From Acetobacter sp. (lineage in GTDB: Bacteria; Pseudomonadota; Alphaproteobacteria; RF32; CAG-239), in the NCBI GenBank assembly GCA_023665325.1, contig JAMPED010000010.1:1-64000 (forward strand): DNA of 64,000 nucleotides, in the 5' to 3' direction. The notes below the pieces were generated by a model that searched no databases, was not told where the DNA came from, and saw nothing but the letters and a program-made list of their open reading frames with translations. Positions within the stretch are counted from its first letter, which is position 1; every line of letters begins with the position of its first letter. Below, piece by piece: positions 45,258 to 51,600 of the stretch. Both the position numbers and the translations under genes were made by a program.

Positions 45258-46064
45258 ATGGTTAAAACTTTGGTGGTTATTCCGGCACGATATGGATCTT
45301 CAAGATTTCCGGGGAAGCCTTTGGCAAAAATTGCTGGCAAAGAAATGTTGTTACGTGTGGTGGAGATTGCAAAAAAAGGAACTGCACACACAGAAGCACG
45401 AATTGTTGTAGCAACGGAAGACCAGCGGATTGTTGATTTTTGCGTGGCTAATGGTGTTGAGTGTTTGATGACAAGTGATGCTTGCAAGACAGGTTCTGAC
45501 CGTGTTTGTGAGGCGGTTAAACTTTTGGGCGAAAAGCCAGAGTTTATTATAAATTTACAAGGAGATAATCCTGTTTGCCCTCCAAAGTTTATTGAAGAGT
45601 TGATTAGGGCTTTTGAAGAAGATAAAACGGTTGATTTGGTTACACCTTGCACCGAGCTTAGCTGGGACGCTTTGGATAAATTGCGTGAAAGCAAAAAGAC
45701 GACGCCATTTTCGGGGACGACTTGTGTGGCTGATAAAAATGGGTATGCGCTTTGGTTTTCAAAAAATATTATTCCAGCAATTCGAAAAGAAGCTGATTTG
45801 CGCGAGAAAAGTGAGAAAAGTCCTGTATTGCGGCATATTGGTCTTTATGGCTATAAGTCTGAATCTTTGTTTAAGTTCAAAGAGTTAGAAGAGAGTTCTT
45901 ATGAGAAACTTGAAGGATTGGAACAGCTGAGATTTTTAGAGAATGGAATGAAAATTAAGATTGCTAAGGTGGATTATGGCGCATTTGAGGGAATGAGCGG
46001 AGTTGATTCGCCTGAGGATTTGAAACGTGCTGAAGCATTGTTTGAGAAATATGGTGAGTTTTAG
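45258..46064 (+). CDS. kdsB: 3-deoxy-manno-octulosonate cytidylyltransferase (KdsB)
   Basis: Activates Kdo as CMP-Kdo for lipopolysaccharide core synthesis. The N-terminal VVIPARYGSSRFPGKPLAKI nucleotide-binding loop is complete, followed by VVATEDQRI, MTSDACKTGSDRV (usual: TS.DHPSGTDRV), NLQGDNP, and RHIGLYGY. AGGAG lies 8 nt before the ATG at 45258. Presence indicates a Gram-negative envelope with Kdo. Confidence 0.95.
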   Translation: MVKTLVVIPARYGSSRFPGKPLAKIAGKEMLLRVVEIAKKGTAHTEARIVVATEDQRIVDFCVANGVECLMTSDACKTGSDRVCEAVKLLGEKPEFIINLQGDNPVCPPKFIEELIRAFEEDKTVDLVTPCTELSWDALDKLRESKKTTPFSGTTCVADKNGYALWFSKNIIPAIRKEADLREKSEKSPVLRHIGLYGYKSESLFKFKELEESSYEKLEGLEQLRFLENGMKIKIAKVDYGAFEGMSGVDSPEDLKRAEALFEKYGEF

Positions 46065-46076
46065 GAGGTATTGTTT

Positions 46077-46724
46077 ATGACGACGAGAATCATTATTGCA
46101 CGCCACGGTAACACATTTACTAAAGACCAAACGCCACTGAGAGTAGGCGGGCGGACGGACTTGCCTTTGGTTGAGACAGAAAGAGGTGCTAATATTGGTA
46201 AATATTTGAAAATGCGTGGTTTGATTCCAGCAGTTGTTTTTGCTGCGCCGTTAAAACGGACAACCGAAACGGCTCGTTTGGCGATTGCAGCGTTGGATAA
46301 AGATATTCCTTTGAAAAGTGATGAGCGTTTTACTGAGATTGATTATGGTCCAGATGAGGCGAAGACTGAAGAAGAGGTTATTGCCCGTATTGGTCAAGAA
46401 GCTATGGATAAGTGGAATGCTGAAGCGATTGTTCCTGAAGGATGGAATGTGTCTGTTGACGGAATTATTAAGGCTTGGCAAGACTTTGCTGCAGAAATTG
46501 AACGTGATTATAAAGGTAAGACGGTGATGTTGGTTAGTTCAAATGGAATTATTCGTTTTGCTCCATATTTGACAGGCGATTTTGAGAAGTTTATTGAAGA
46601 ACACAATATCAAGGTTGGTACAGGCGGGGTGTGTATTCTTGAGAAAGAGGATGATGAGACATATTGGTCTGTGACTGATTGGGGAATTAAACCTAAAGAT
46701 AAATTGGTTGGTCTTGGTATTTAG
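46077..46724 (+). CDS. Histidine phosphatase family (phosphoglycerate mutase-like) protein
   Basis: 215 residues. The RHG catalytic motif is at about 9-11 (IIIARHGNTF), with APLKRTTETA near 56, the second catalytic Glu region DERFTEIDYG near 82, and the late His replaced by a Ser/Asn context (VSSNGIIRF near 155). The replacement of the second His may alter activity. It follows kdsB by 12 bp, with GGAGG before the ATG, so it may act on a sugar phosphate in the same pathway, though that is inference. A terminator follows at 46737-46762. Confidence 0.85.
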   Translation: MTTRIIIARHGNTFTKDQTPLRVGGRTDLPLVETERGANIGKYLKMRGLIPAVVFAAPLKRTTETARLAIAALDKDIPLKSDERFTEIDYGPDEAKTEEEVIARIGQEAMDKWNAEAIVPEGWNVSVDGIIKAWQDFAAEIERDYKGKTVMLVSSNGIIRFAPYLTGDFEKFIEEHNIKVGTGGVCILEKEDDETYWSVTDWGIKPKDKLVGLGI

Positions 46725-46736
46725 GTTTGGATTAAG

Positions 46737-46762
46737 GCTCTGAGTTTTTCAGAGCTTTTTTT
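46737..46762 (+). terminator. Terminator of kdsB-phosphatase operon
   Basis: GCTCTGA/TCAGAGC stem followed by seven T. Confidence 0.9.
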
Positions 46763-46984
46763 AGCGATGTGAGCGTGGAAATTATCATTTGTTTATATTG
46801 AGCTCGTTCTGAGCGTCCAAAATTTTATGTTGTAATTTGGCTGGAAGTCTTATCTGAATTGGTTTTGAAGTTGTTTGCAAAATAATTTTGTGTTTAATTT
46901 GTGTATGATTGATAAAAATGCGACATTTTATATTATTTAAATTTTGTTTATAAGATATTGTTTTTAATATTCTTTTTATATCTA

Positions 46985-47012
46985 ACTATACATAATATAT
47001 ATTATGCGACAA
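46985..47012 (-). other. dif: Intact dif-like Xer recombination site (left junction)
   Basis: Read on the minus strand: XerC arm TTGTCGCATAA, centre TATATA, XerD arm TTATGTATAGT. Compared with E. coli dif (arms GGTGCGCATAA and TTATGTTAAAT, centre TGTATA), the arms match at 7/11 and 8/11 positions and the inner bases next to the centre are identical. The XerC arm and centre are contributed by the element; the XerD arm lies on the chromosomal side. The host therefore keeps a complete dif at this junction. Confidence 0.8.
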
Positions 47013-47013
47013 G
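46994..47013. repeat. Left att direct repeat (20 bp)
   Basis: AATATATATTATGCGACAAG, identical to 55013-55032. It contains the dif centre and the XerC arm. Confidence 0.9.
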
Positions 47014-47019
47014 CTACTA

Positions 47020-47029
47020 AAACCCCACC
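47020..47029. promoter_or_regulatory. Left arm of a 10-bp inverted repeat that flanks attP in the circular form
   Basis: AAACCCCACC, the reverse complement of 54997-55006. Each copy lies exactly 6 nt from the att repeat, so in the circular form the 20-bp core is centred between them. Confidence 0.7.
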
Positions 47030-47144
47030 TACAAAGTTATAAATATAATCAATATCTTAAAAAAACGTTAAAATTTTTTAGTTTAAATTCAAAAAAAATT
47101 TTTATATACATACATAAAAATAATAAACGTTTTAGGAATTCTAA

Positions 47145-47549
47145 ATGAAATACGAAAATATTGTCCACATAAAAAGAATGATATCCACTTATTTCGAAGA
47201 TATTGAGGGTTTACTCAATGAATTAGAAGATTTTTCATTGAGTCCAATGAATTCCTCTTTTCTTAAGCAAGAACGTGATAAGTGTGCAAACGAGGCTTTT
47301 ACCTATTTTTTAGCTGGTTACGCTGTTGGTGAGATAAAAACACGCTTAAAGTTGATTTATAAAACTGTAGATGTTGACTTGATTGTTAATGAAACATACC
47401 GTGTTTTTGAGAAACGTATAACTCCACAACGCATTTTTGCGGCTCAAGCTATGAAAAAAGCAGATGTATCGACAAAGAAAATAGCCCAAGTTTTAGGCTT
47501 GAGCGTTCCGACTGTGCTTAAATATTTAAGTAAAACAGATATTAGCTAG
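47145..47549 (+). CDS. Phage HTH protein, candidate repressor or regulator
   Basis: 134 residues, helical. The C-terminal 30 residues form a helix-turn-helix (STKKIAQVLGLSVPTVLKYL), similar to recombinase/invertase-type or sigma-like HTHs. It is the only rightward gene of the element. In the circular form it diverges from the HTH gene at 54277-54975 with att between them, the usual place for a regulator. It could instead be an accessory factor for Xer recombination. The upstream 130 bp are extremely AT-rich and hold two AACGTT palindromes (47064, 47126). Confidence 0.6.
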   Translation: MKYENIVHIKRMISTYFEDIEGLLNELEDFSLSPMNSSFLKQERDKCANEAFTYFLAGYAVGEIKTRLKLIYKTVDVDLIVNETYRVFEKRITPQRIFAAQAMKKADVSTKKIAQVLGLSVPTVLKYLSKTDIS

Positions 47550-47976
47550 TTTTCTTAATAAAATGTGCTGGGTTTCCTGCCCAGACTTCACCTGCTGGAA
47601 TATCTTTGAGGACGATACTCCCTGCTCCGATGACTGCATTGTCGCCGATGTGAACGTTGCCGATAACGACGGCGTTGGCGTATATGGTTACATTATCGCC
47701 TAAAGTTGGGGCGTATTCCCCTTTTCTTCCGATGGTAACATTTTGATATATTGTGCAATTTTTACCGATTGTGGCTCTATCTGAAATGACTATACCTACT
47801 TGATGTATGAGTTTTAAATTATTTTCTCTATACCACTTTTTTAATAAATTATATGGTATATTGCAGCATCTCTTAGCTTTTTTGAATTTATTGGTATAGT
47901 ATTGAAAAATTTTTATACCAAATATGTAAAACTCACGTTTTCCGTTTTCGTATTTGACTCTGTGATATGCTTGCAT
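47542..47976 (-). CDS. Left-handed beta-helix acetyltransferase (serine acetyltransferase-like) carried by the prophage
   Basis: 144 residues. After an N-terminal helical part, residues about 60-140 show hexapeptide repeats typical of the left-handed beta helix: VGIVISDRATIGKNCTIYQNVTIGRKG, then NVTIYANAVVIGNVHIGDNAVIGAGSIVLKDIP and AGNPA (shown as separate motif pieces). The arrangement resembles serine O-acetyltransferases and LPS or capsule O-acetyltransferases. Its start lies 5 nt beyond a perfect 14-bp hairpin (47982-48014). As the last leftward gene, separated from the structural genes by that hairpin, it is best explained as a cargo (lysogenic-conversion) gene. Acceptor unknown. Confidence 0.8.
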   Translation of the reverse strand: MQAYHRVKYENGKREFYIFGIKIFQYYTNKFKKAKRCCNIPYNLLKKWYRENNLKLIHQVGIVISDRATIGKNCTIYQNVTIGRKGEYAPTLGDNVTIYANAVVIGNVHIGDNAVIGAGSIVLKDIPAGEVWAGNPAHFIKKTS

Positions 47977-47981
47977 AGATA

Positions 47982-48014
47982 AATCTCTTAAAAGTTTAAT
48001 ACTTTTAAGAGATT
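47982..48014 (-). promoter_or_regulatory. Perfect 14-bp hairpin between structural genes and acetyltransferase
   Basis: AATCTCTTAAAAGT (47982-47995) pairs with ACTTTTAAGAGATT (48001-48014) around a 5-nt loop. No T run follows on the minus strand, so a classical terminator is unlikely. The only purine-rich stretch that could bind the ribosome for the acetyltransferase (AAGAGA) is inside the stem. It could hide the start on long transcripts or be a protein-binding palindrome. Confidence 0.6.
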
Positions 48015-48052
48015 AGTTTAATCAAAAGTAAGTGTCAATTTAAAACTAAAGG

Positions 48053-48181
48053 TTATGAGTTTAGAAAATCAGATAAAAAGCCCCTGCTCTTCTTTTTTCT
48101 CGTTGTCTTTCTTTTGCGTGTTGTAACCTTGCGTTTTGTTGTTTTCTTACGTGTAGATGTGCGTTTTTTACGTGTTGCCAT
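48053..48181 (-). CDS. Protamine-like basic protein of the prophage (42 aa)
   Basis: Read directly from the sequence: ATG at 48181, stop at 48053. 42 residues, of which about half are Lys or Arg in the first 35 (MATRKKRTSTRKKTTKRK...), ending in a short hydrophobic segment GFLSDFLNS. GGGGG precedes the start and the stop of the previous gene is 2 nt upstream. It is probably a DNA-condensing or membrane-binding virion protein. A larger frame in another register (48061-48279) overlaps it but lacks a start signal. Confidence 0.7.
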   Translation of the reverse strand: MATRKKRTSTRKKTTKRKVTTRKRKTTRKKKSRGFLSDFLNS

Positions 48182-48182
48182 A

Positions 48183-48317
48183 TTAGCCCCCTATAAGTTG
48201 AATAAGTGATGTTAAAAATTCCGGAAAGGTTGCCGACCCTGCGACAAGTGCGCCCAGTGCCGACAAAAATCCACCCCAAAAGGTTTTACTTTTTATAGTA
48301 TCTTTGATGTTGCTCAT
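48183..48317 (-). CDS. Small membrane protein of the prophage (44 aa)
   Basis: ATG at 48317, stop at 48183. 44 residues with a hydrophobic segment (FWGGFLSALGALVAGSATF). It overlaps the end of the holin-like gene in another frame and ends 2 nt before the basic protein gene, so the three are tightly packed. Unknown role; membrane or lysis component. Confidence 0.6.
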   Translation of the reverse strand: MSNIKDTIKSKTFWGGFLSALGALVAGSATFPEFLTSLIQLIGG

Positions 48318-48438
48318 TGATAATCCCCTCAATCTGTGCAATTCTTTCGCCTAATTCGCCAATTTTTCGTGCGTAATACATAAAAATCACAAAAAATGGA
48401 CTATTGGCTAAAAGTTGGTTAAAAAGCTCTTGTTCCAT
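48286..48438 (-). CDS. Holin-like protein of the prophage (50 aa, BhlA/UviB-type)
   Basis: ATG at 48438, stop at 48286. 50 residues: a short N-terminal part, one hydrophobic helix (SPFFVIFMYYARKI) and a charged amphipathic helix (GELGERIAQIEGII). This layout matches the BhlA/UviB class of small holin-like proteins. It lies just downstream of the SleB hydrolase region, which fits a lysis module. GGTAGGGA precedes the start. Confidence 0.6.
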   Translation of the reverse strand: MEQELFNQLLANSPFFVIFMYYARKIGELGERIAQIEGIINEQHQRYYKK

Positions 48439-48451
48439 TCCCTACCCCGCT

Positions 48452-48637
48452 TTACTTCTTTTTCATTAAAGAAAAGCCGTAAACAACGCACGCACCAATT
48501 AAAAGCCATTTACCCCAATTAGCCTGCTTTTTCATTTGTTCGTTTTCCTTTTTGTTCTCTGTGTAGCTATCCCAAGCCCAATCAATACCAAGCCCTGCTA
48601 ACAAAGAACCGCCTACTTTTGCAATAGTTGCCCACAT
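48452..48637 (-). CDS. Small membrane protein of the prophage (61 aa)
   Basis: Hydrophobic N-terminal segment (about 3-20), a charged middle with KKENEQMKKQ, and a second hydrophobic segment (WLLIGACVVYGFSLM, about 44-58), ending in KKK. GGAGG precedes the ATG. Probable membrane or virion component. Confidence 0.7.
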   Translation of the reverse strand: MWATIAKVGGSLLAGLGIDWAWDSYTENKKENEQMKKQANWGKWLLIGACVVYGFSLMKKK

Positions 48638-48649
48638 AGTTTTTACCTC

Positions 48650-48802
48650 CTATAATTTTTTTATCATTTTGTACCCGAAATAAAGGATAAAAGCCGTTGA
48701 AACAACGTTGAAAATGCTTAATCCTTTATTGTCGGCGTTGATTGACTTATCGAAGATCGAAAAGCCTAAGGCGCCGCCTAAAAAACTTACTAAATATCCC
48801 AT
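48650..48802 (-). CDS. Small membrane protein of the prophage (50 aa)
   Basis: ATG at 48802, stop at 48650. 50 residues with two hydrophobic segments (YLVSFLGGALGFSIF, and FNVVSTAFILYFGY) flanking a polar loop. GGGAGG lies 5 nt before the start, and the gene fits exactly between the SleB gene and the next small gene. Unknown role. Confidence 0.65.
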   Translation of the reverse strand: MGYLVSFLGGALGFSIFDKSINADNKGLSIFNVVSTAFILYFGYKMIKKL

Positions 48803-48812
48803 TTATCCTCCC

Positions 48813-49268
48813 TTATTTGTAAAAGATGTGATTACCGATTACTGCTGTTTGGGTCATATTTTTTGCCCACGTCGGCGAAACGTTTGTTGCGTGGTAATTT
48901 GTTGCGCCGTTGGTGATGTCGTCAAGACTGCCGCTTATGAGTTGTTCGGCAATTTTTCGGGCTTGCGCAAGGTCTTTATCTGTTGCGTTTAGCATTTTTA
49001 CCCTGTTGGGGTCGTTAATATTCCACGCTGAAAACTGATAAGGCTTTAATACTACGTCTTTTATGCTTGCGCCGTACCAGCCACCGGCTTTTACACGGTT
49101 TAAGATAACGTTTCCGACTGCTTGCATACCGCGGGCGCCCTCTCCTCGGGCTTCTCCCCACATTGTGCGCGCTAAATAGTCGGTTTGGTTGTCTGTCATA
49201 TCGTACCCCTTTTTAAGTATCCTATACGCCAAATAAGCGGCGGCTATGTATGCAAGCCACTTAATCAT
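48813..49268 (-). CDS. SleB-type cell wall hydrolase of the prophage
   Basis: 151 residues with an N-terminal membrane anchor (about 1-20) and a Hydrolase_2/SleB-like catalytic domain: the catalytic-Glu segment ARTMWGEARGEG near 33-44, QAVGNVILNRV near 48-58, YQFSAWN near 78, and ATNYHA near 125. These enzymes cleave peptidoglycan glycan strands. A membrane-anchored small muralytic enzyme fits either endolysin with delayed release or a virion entry enzyme. Overlaps the next upstream gene slightly. Confidence 0.88.
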   Translation of the reverse strand: MIKWLAYIAAAYLAYRILKKGYDMTDNQTDYLARTMWGEARGEGARGMQAVGNVILNRVKAGGWYGASIKDVVLKPYQFSAWNINDPNRVKMLNATDKDLAQARKIAEQLISGSLDDITNGATNYHATNVSPTWAKNMTQTAVIGNHIFYK

Positions 49269-49578
49269 TTAAATTAACTTTCGGATATTTCTCTTTGATT
49301 TCTTTGATTTTTTCAAACCATAAGTTTGTGCCGTTTTCCTTATCGTGGAAAATCATATCAAGTTGTTCGCCGATGTCTGGATATTCTGCAAGGCGTTTTT
49401 CTTTATATGTTAATTCAGGTTTTGATGGCGCATAACCAGCAATATACCACTCACCAGTATAAGCTTGTTCTACGTCCATTTCTTCCATTCCGAGGGATTT
49501 ATAGTATTCTATATCATCATCTAATCCAACATCGCACTGTTTTGTTGTATTATTAACTATGGTCGCATATCTAAACAT
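49261..49578 (-). CDS. Phage protein with a tail-fibre/assembly-type C-terminal segment
   Basis: 105 residues from ATG 49578, preceded by AGGAGA. The C-terminal part RLAEYPDIGEQLDMIFHDKENGT, in which the key element is YPxIGxQLDxIxHD, is a motif often seen in phage proteins next to receptor-binding genes. The N-terminal part is unknown. Likely partner of the two upstream beta-rich proteins. Confidence 0.65.
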   Translation of the reverse strand: MFRYATIVNNTTKQCDVGLDDDIEYYKSLGMEEMDVEQAYTGEWYIAGYAPSKPELTYKEKRLAEYPDIGEQLDMIFHDKENGTNLWFEKIKEIKEKYPKVNLND

Positions 49579-49586
49579 TTTCTCTC

Positions 49587-49994
49587 CTAATCTGTGCATT
49601 TATAGGTTTTAAATGTACGCGTTATATTATAACCCGACACAATATTTTTAAATTTATATGTACAACCTTTAGGTACCAATACAAAAACTGTGCAGGCATT
49701 ATATTCAAATGATTTTAAATTTGCTATTGCTGTACCATTAACTTCTATATTTATTTCTGCAGCAGAACCCCCTCCTTCTGCACCACTTAATAAGGATGCG
49801 TATAACCATAAATTATCTTCTGCTGTATATTGAGTATCCATTGTTTTTGATACTCCAGTTTTTGCAGATATTGTACCCCATTTAATAATTTTTTGCTTTG
49901 TGTCTACTGTTGCATTATTAGCGGTAAAACCTGCTATAGTTTGCTTTTGTGCTGTTGTTGCGCCGTCTGGTGTGAAATTTATGGCTTGTAACAT
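49587..49994 (-). CDS. Beta-rich structural protein, spike or receptor-binding candidate
   Basis: 135 residues from ATG 49994 (GAGG 9 nt upstream; a longer TTG frame to 50009 is less likely). Predicted mostly beta strands with Thr/Ala/Gly-rich turns, no TM. Position between the 194-residue beta-rich protein and the IGxQLD-motif protein suggests a virion spike or host-recognition part. Confidence 0.6.
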   Translation of the reverse strand: MLQAINFTPDGATTAQKQTIAGFTANNATVDTKQKIIKWGTISAKTGVSKTMDTQYTAEDNLWLYASLLSGAEGGGSAAEINIEVNGTAIANLKSFEYNACTVFVLVPKGCTYKFKNIVSGYNITRTFKTYKCTD

Positions 49995-49995
49995 T

Positions 49996-50580
49996 TTAGT
50001 ACCTCGCAATTATAACGTTTGCTATACCTGTTCCGGTAAGTGTGAGTGTTCCAGCAGTTGAAAAAACAACTTCAAAGCTTTCACCGCCTTGCATTTGATA
50101 GTTGGTAAAACCCAAGCCCGAAACGGTGATACTTCCGCTTTTGACAAGAAAATTGACTTTGTCGCCCGATGTGATGTCTAGTGTTGCATTGTCGACGATG
50201 TTTAACGTTTGGGCGTTTATGCTCGAATATGATTTATCTTGTGAAATTGCCTGAATTGCGCCGGAAACTGATAGCCGGTTATCTTGAATTTCACCGATGG
50301 CAAGGGCAAAATCAACCTCTAAATCACTTGCGCTATCATTAAATAAAATGATGTATTGCACCGGCTCTGTTAATTTATAACCCATACCGGTTTTGAAGTA
50401 TGTTTCATTTACTGCACCGCCAAAGTTGATGCGTAAAGCGTTTTCCACGCTTGCGTACAACAAGTTAAATGCTTGAAAAACATAATCAATTTTTAAGCTG
50501 CGTCCTGCCGGAATTGTATATTTAAACTCTTGATAAGGTGCTTGAACTGAACCGATGTTAATAAGTTGATTATCTGCCAT
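49996..50580 (-). CDS. Beta-rich virion protein, penton/spike candidate
   Basis: 194 residues without TM or signal peptide, alternating hydrophobic/polar strands throughout, ending in a Gly/Thr-rich strand pair (VVFSTAGTLTLTGTGIANVII). In corticovirus-like genomes a spike or penton protein of similar character lies downstream of the capsid gene. AGGT(A/T) site upstream. Confidence 0.6.
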   Translation of the reverse strand: MADNQLINIGSVQAPYQEFKYTIPAGRSLKIDYVFQAFNLLYASVENALRINFGGAVNETYFKTGMGYKLTEPVQYIILFNDSASDLEVDFALAIGEIQDNRLSVSGAIQAISQDKSYSSINAQTLNIVDNATLDITSGDKVNFLVKSGSITVSGLGFTNYQMQGGESFEVVFSTAGTLTLTGTGIANVIIARY

Positions 50581-50583
50581 TGT

Positions 50584-50988
50584 TTACCTCTTGTTTTTGA
50601 AGATAAAATAAAAGATTGCGGCAATCATTCCATACATTGCAATCGGGCGTATGGCGTCGATTGCATTGCGTAACTCGCTTTTGCTTTCCGCATAAGCGTT
50701 GCCGGTTTCGGTGATTGCTGTTTCGGTTGTTTTTTGTACGGCTTGCACTGCTTGCCCGAATAAATCACGTGTTAGGGTTTGAGAGCTTTCGACTGTTCCT
50801 AAAACAGATTCTAAATTTTCTCCCGTAAGTCCTTGTTCAACATAGCTATAGTTCGAACCGCTACCAATAACGAGGTTATCGTGCGACAATGCGCCCAAAC
50901 TTGCCGCTGAATCGTTATTTGTCGAATTGTCGGTGTAAGTTGTGGTTGTGGAAGATTTTGACTTCGATTTTGAACTAAATAACCCCAT
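50584..50988 (-). CDS. Virion membrane protein candidate (134 aa)
   Basis: Ser/Thr/Lys-rich N-terminus (MGLFSSKSKSKSSTTTTYTD), a long helical central region and a C-terminal TM helix (MYGMIAAIFYFIF, about 118-131) ending in KNKR. C-terminal anchored proteins like this are characteristic of tailless, membrane-containing viruses. Confidence 0.65.
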   Translation of the reverse strand: MGLFSSKSKSKSSTTTTYTDNSTNNDSAASLGALSHDNLVIGSGSNYSYVEQGLTGENLESVLGTVESSQTLTRDLFGQAVQAVQKTTETAITETGNAYAESKSELRNAIDAIRPIAMYGMIAAIFYFIFKNKR

Positions 50989-50991
50989 TTG

Positions 50992-51288
50992 TTACCTCGC
51001 AATCTTTTTAAACAGCCAATAGCCGACCAAAACAACGCCGCCAATCATTAAAATTTTACCAAACCCAAGTGTCGGGCTGTCAATTTGGATATTTGACGAG
51101 TGAACGCCCCAATTACCGGTAGACAATCCAGAGTTTGCAGTTGCACTGGAAGAGCCTAACCCCGCACCGAAATTGTTTAAAAAATTGCTAGGGTTGAGGA
51201 AGTCGTCCAAGCCGAAACTTGCCTCAACTTCCCCAACATAGCCGCCGGTGTTTTGGTTATTATCCGCATTGTTTTGACTGCTTGCCAT
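50992..51288 (-). CDS. Virion membrane protein candidate (98 aa)
   Basis: Asn/Gly/Ser-rich N-terminal 75 residues followed by a C-terminal TM helix (ILMIGGVVLVGYWLF) and KKIAR. It starts 3 nt after the previous stop. Same topology as its two neighbours. Confidence 0.65.
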   Translation of the reverse strand: MASSQNNADNNQNTGGYVGEVEASFGLDDFLNPSNFLNNFGAGLGSSSATANSGLSTGNWGVHSSNIQIDSPTLGFGKILMIGGVVLVGYWLFKKIAR

Positions 51289-51291
51289 TGG

Positions 51292-51546
51292 TTATTTTCT
51301 CCGTAACAAAACCACCAATACAACGGCAAGAATAGAACCGCCGGCAATCCAAAGCAAAGTTTCTTTTGAAAGCTGCATCCCTAAAAAAGATAGTTTTTCA
51401 TTTTTCGTTTGTGCTTCAGCGAGAACTTTTTGTTCTTTTACGGCTTGATTAGATTGTAAATATTGGTTAGTTGTACCCAAAATGGCGTTGCCCCACCATT
51501 CCCACCAACTTTGTCCGTTGTCGTTTGCTGTGCTATTACCTGACAT
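51292..51546 (-). CDS. Virion membrane protein candidate (84 aa)
   Basis: N-terminal polar part with WWEWWGNAILG, a helical middle (about 30-50) and a C-terminal TM helix (LLWIAGGSILAVVLVVLL) ending in RRK. Third consecutive gene with a C-terminal membrane anchor. Confidence 0.65.
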   Translation of the reverse strand: MSGNSTANDNGQSWWEWWGNAILGTTNQYLQSNQAVKEQKVLAEAQTKNEKLSFLGMQLSKETLLWIAGGSILAVVLVVLLRRK

Positions 51547-51600
51547 TTTAAACCTCTTTTCTTATTGAGGGCGTCATAAAAACGCCCTCTTCCCCCTTAA

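Noticed and set aside
47982..48014. Classical rho-independent terminator
   Set aside because: The stem is perfect, but no T run follows on the minus strand and the acetyltransferase start is only 5 nt away, so I list it as a regulatory hairpin.
48061..48279. 72-codon frame in the prophage
   Set aside because: It lies in a different register over two genuine small genes (48053-48181 and 48183-48317) that have good ribosome sites.
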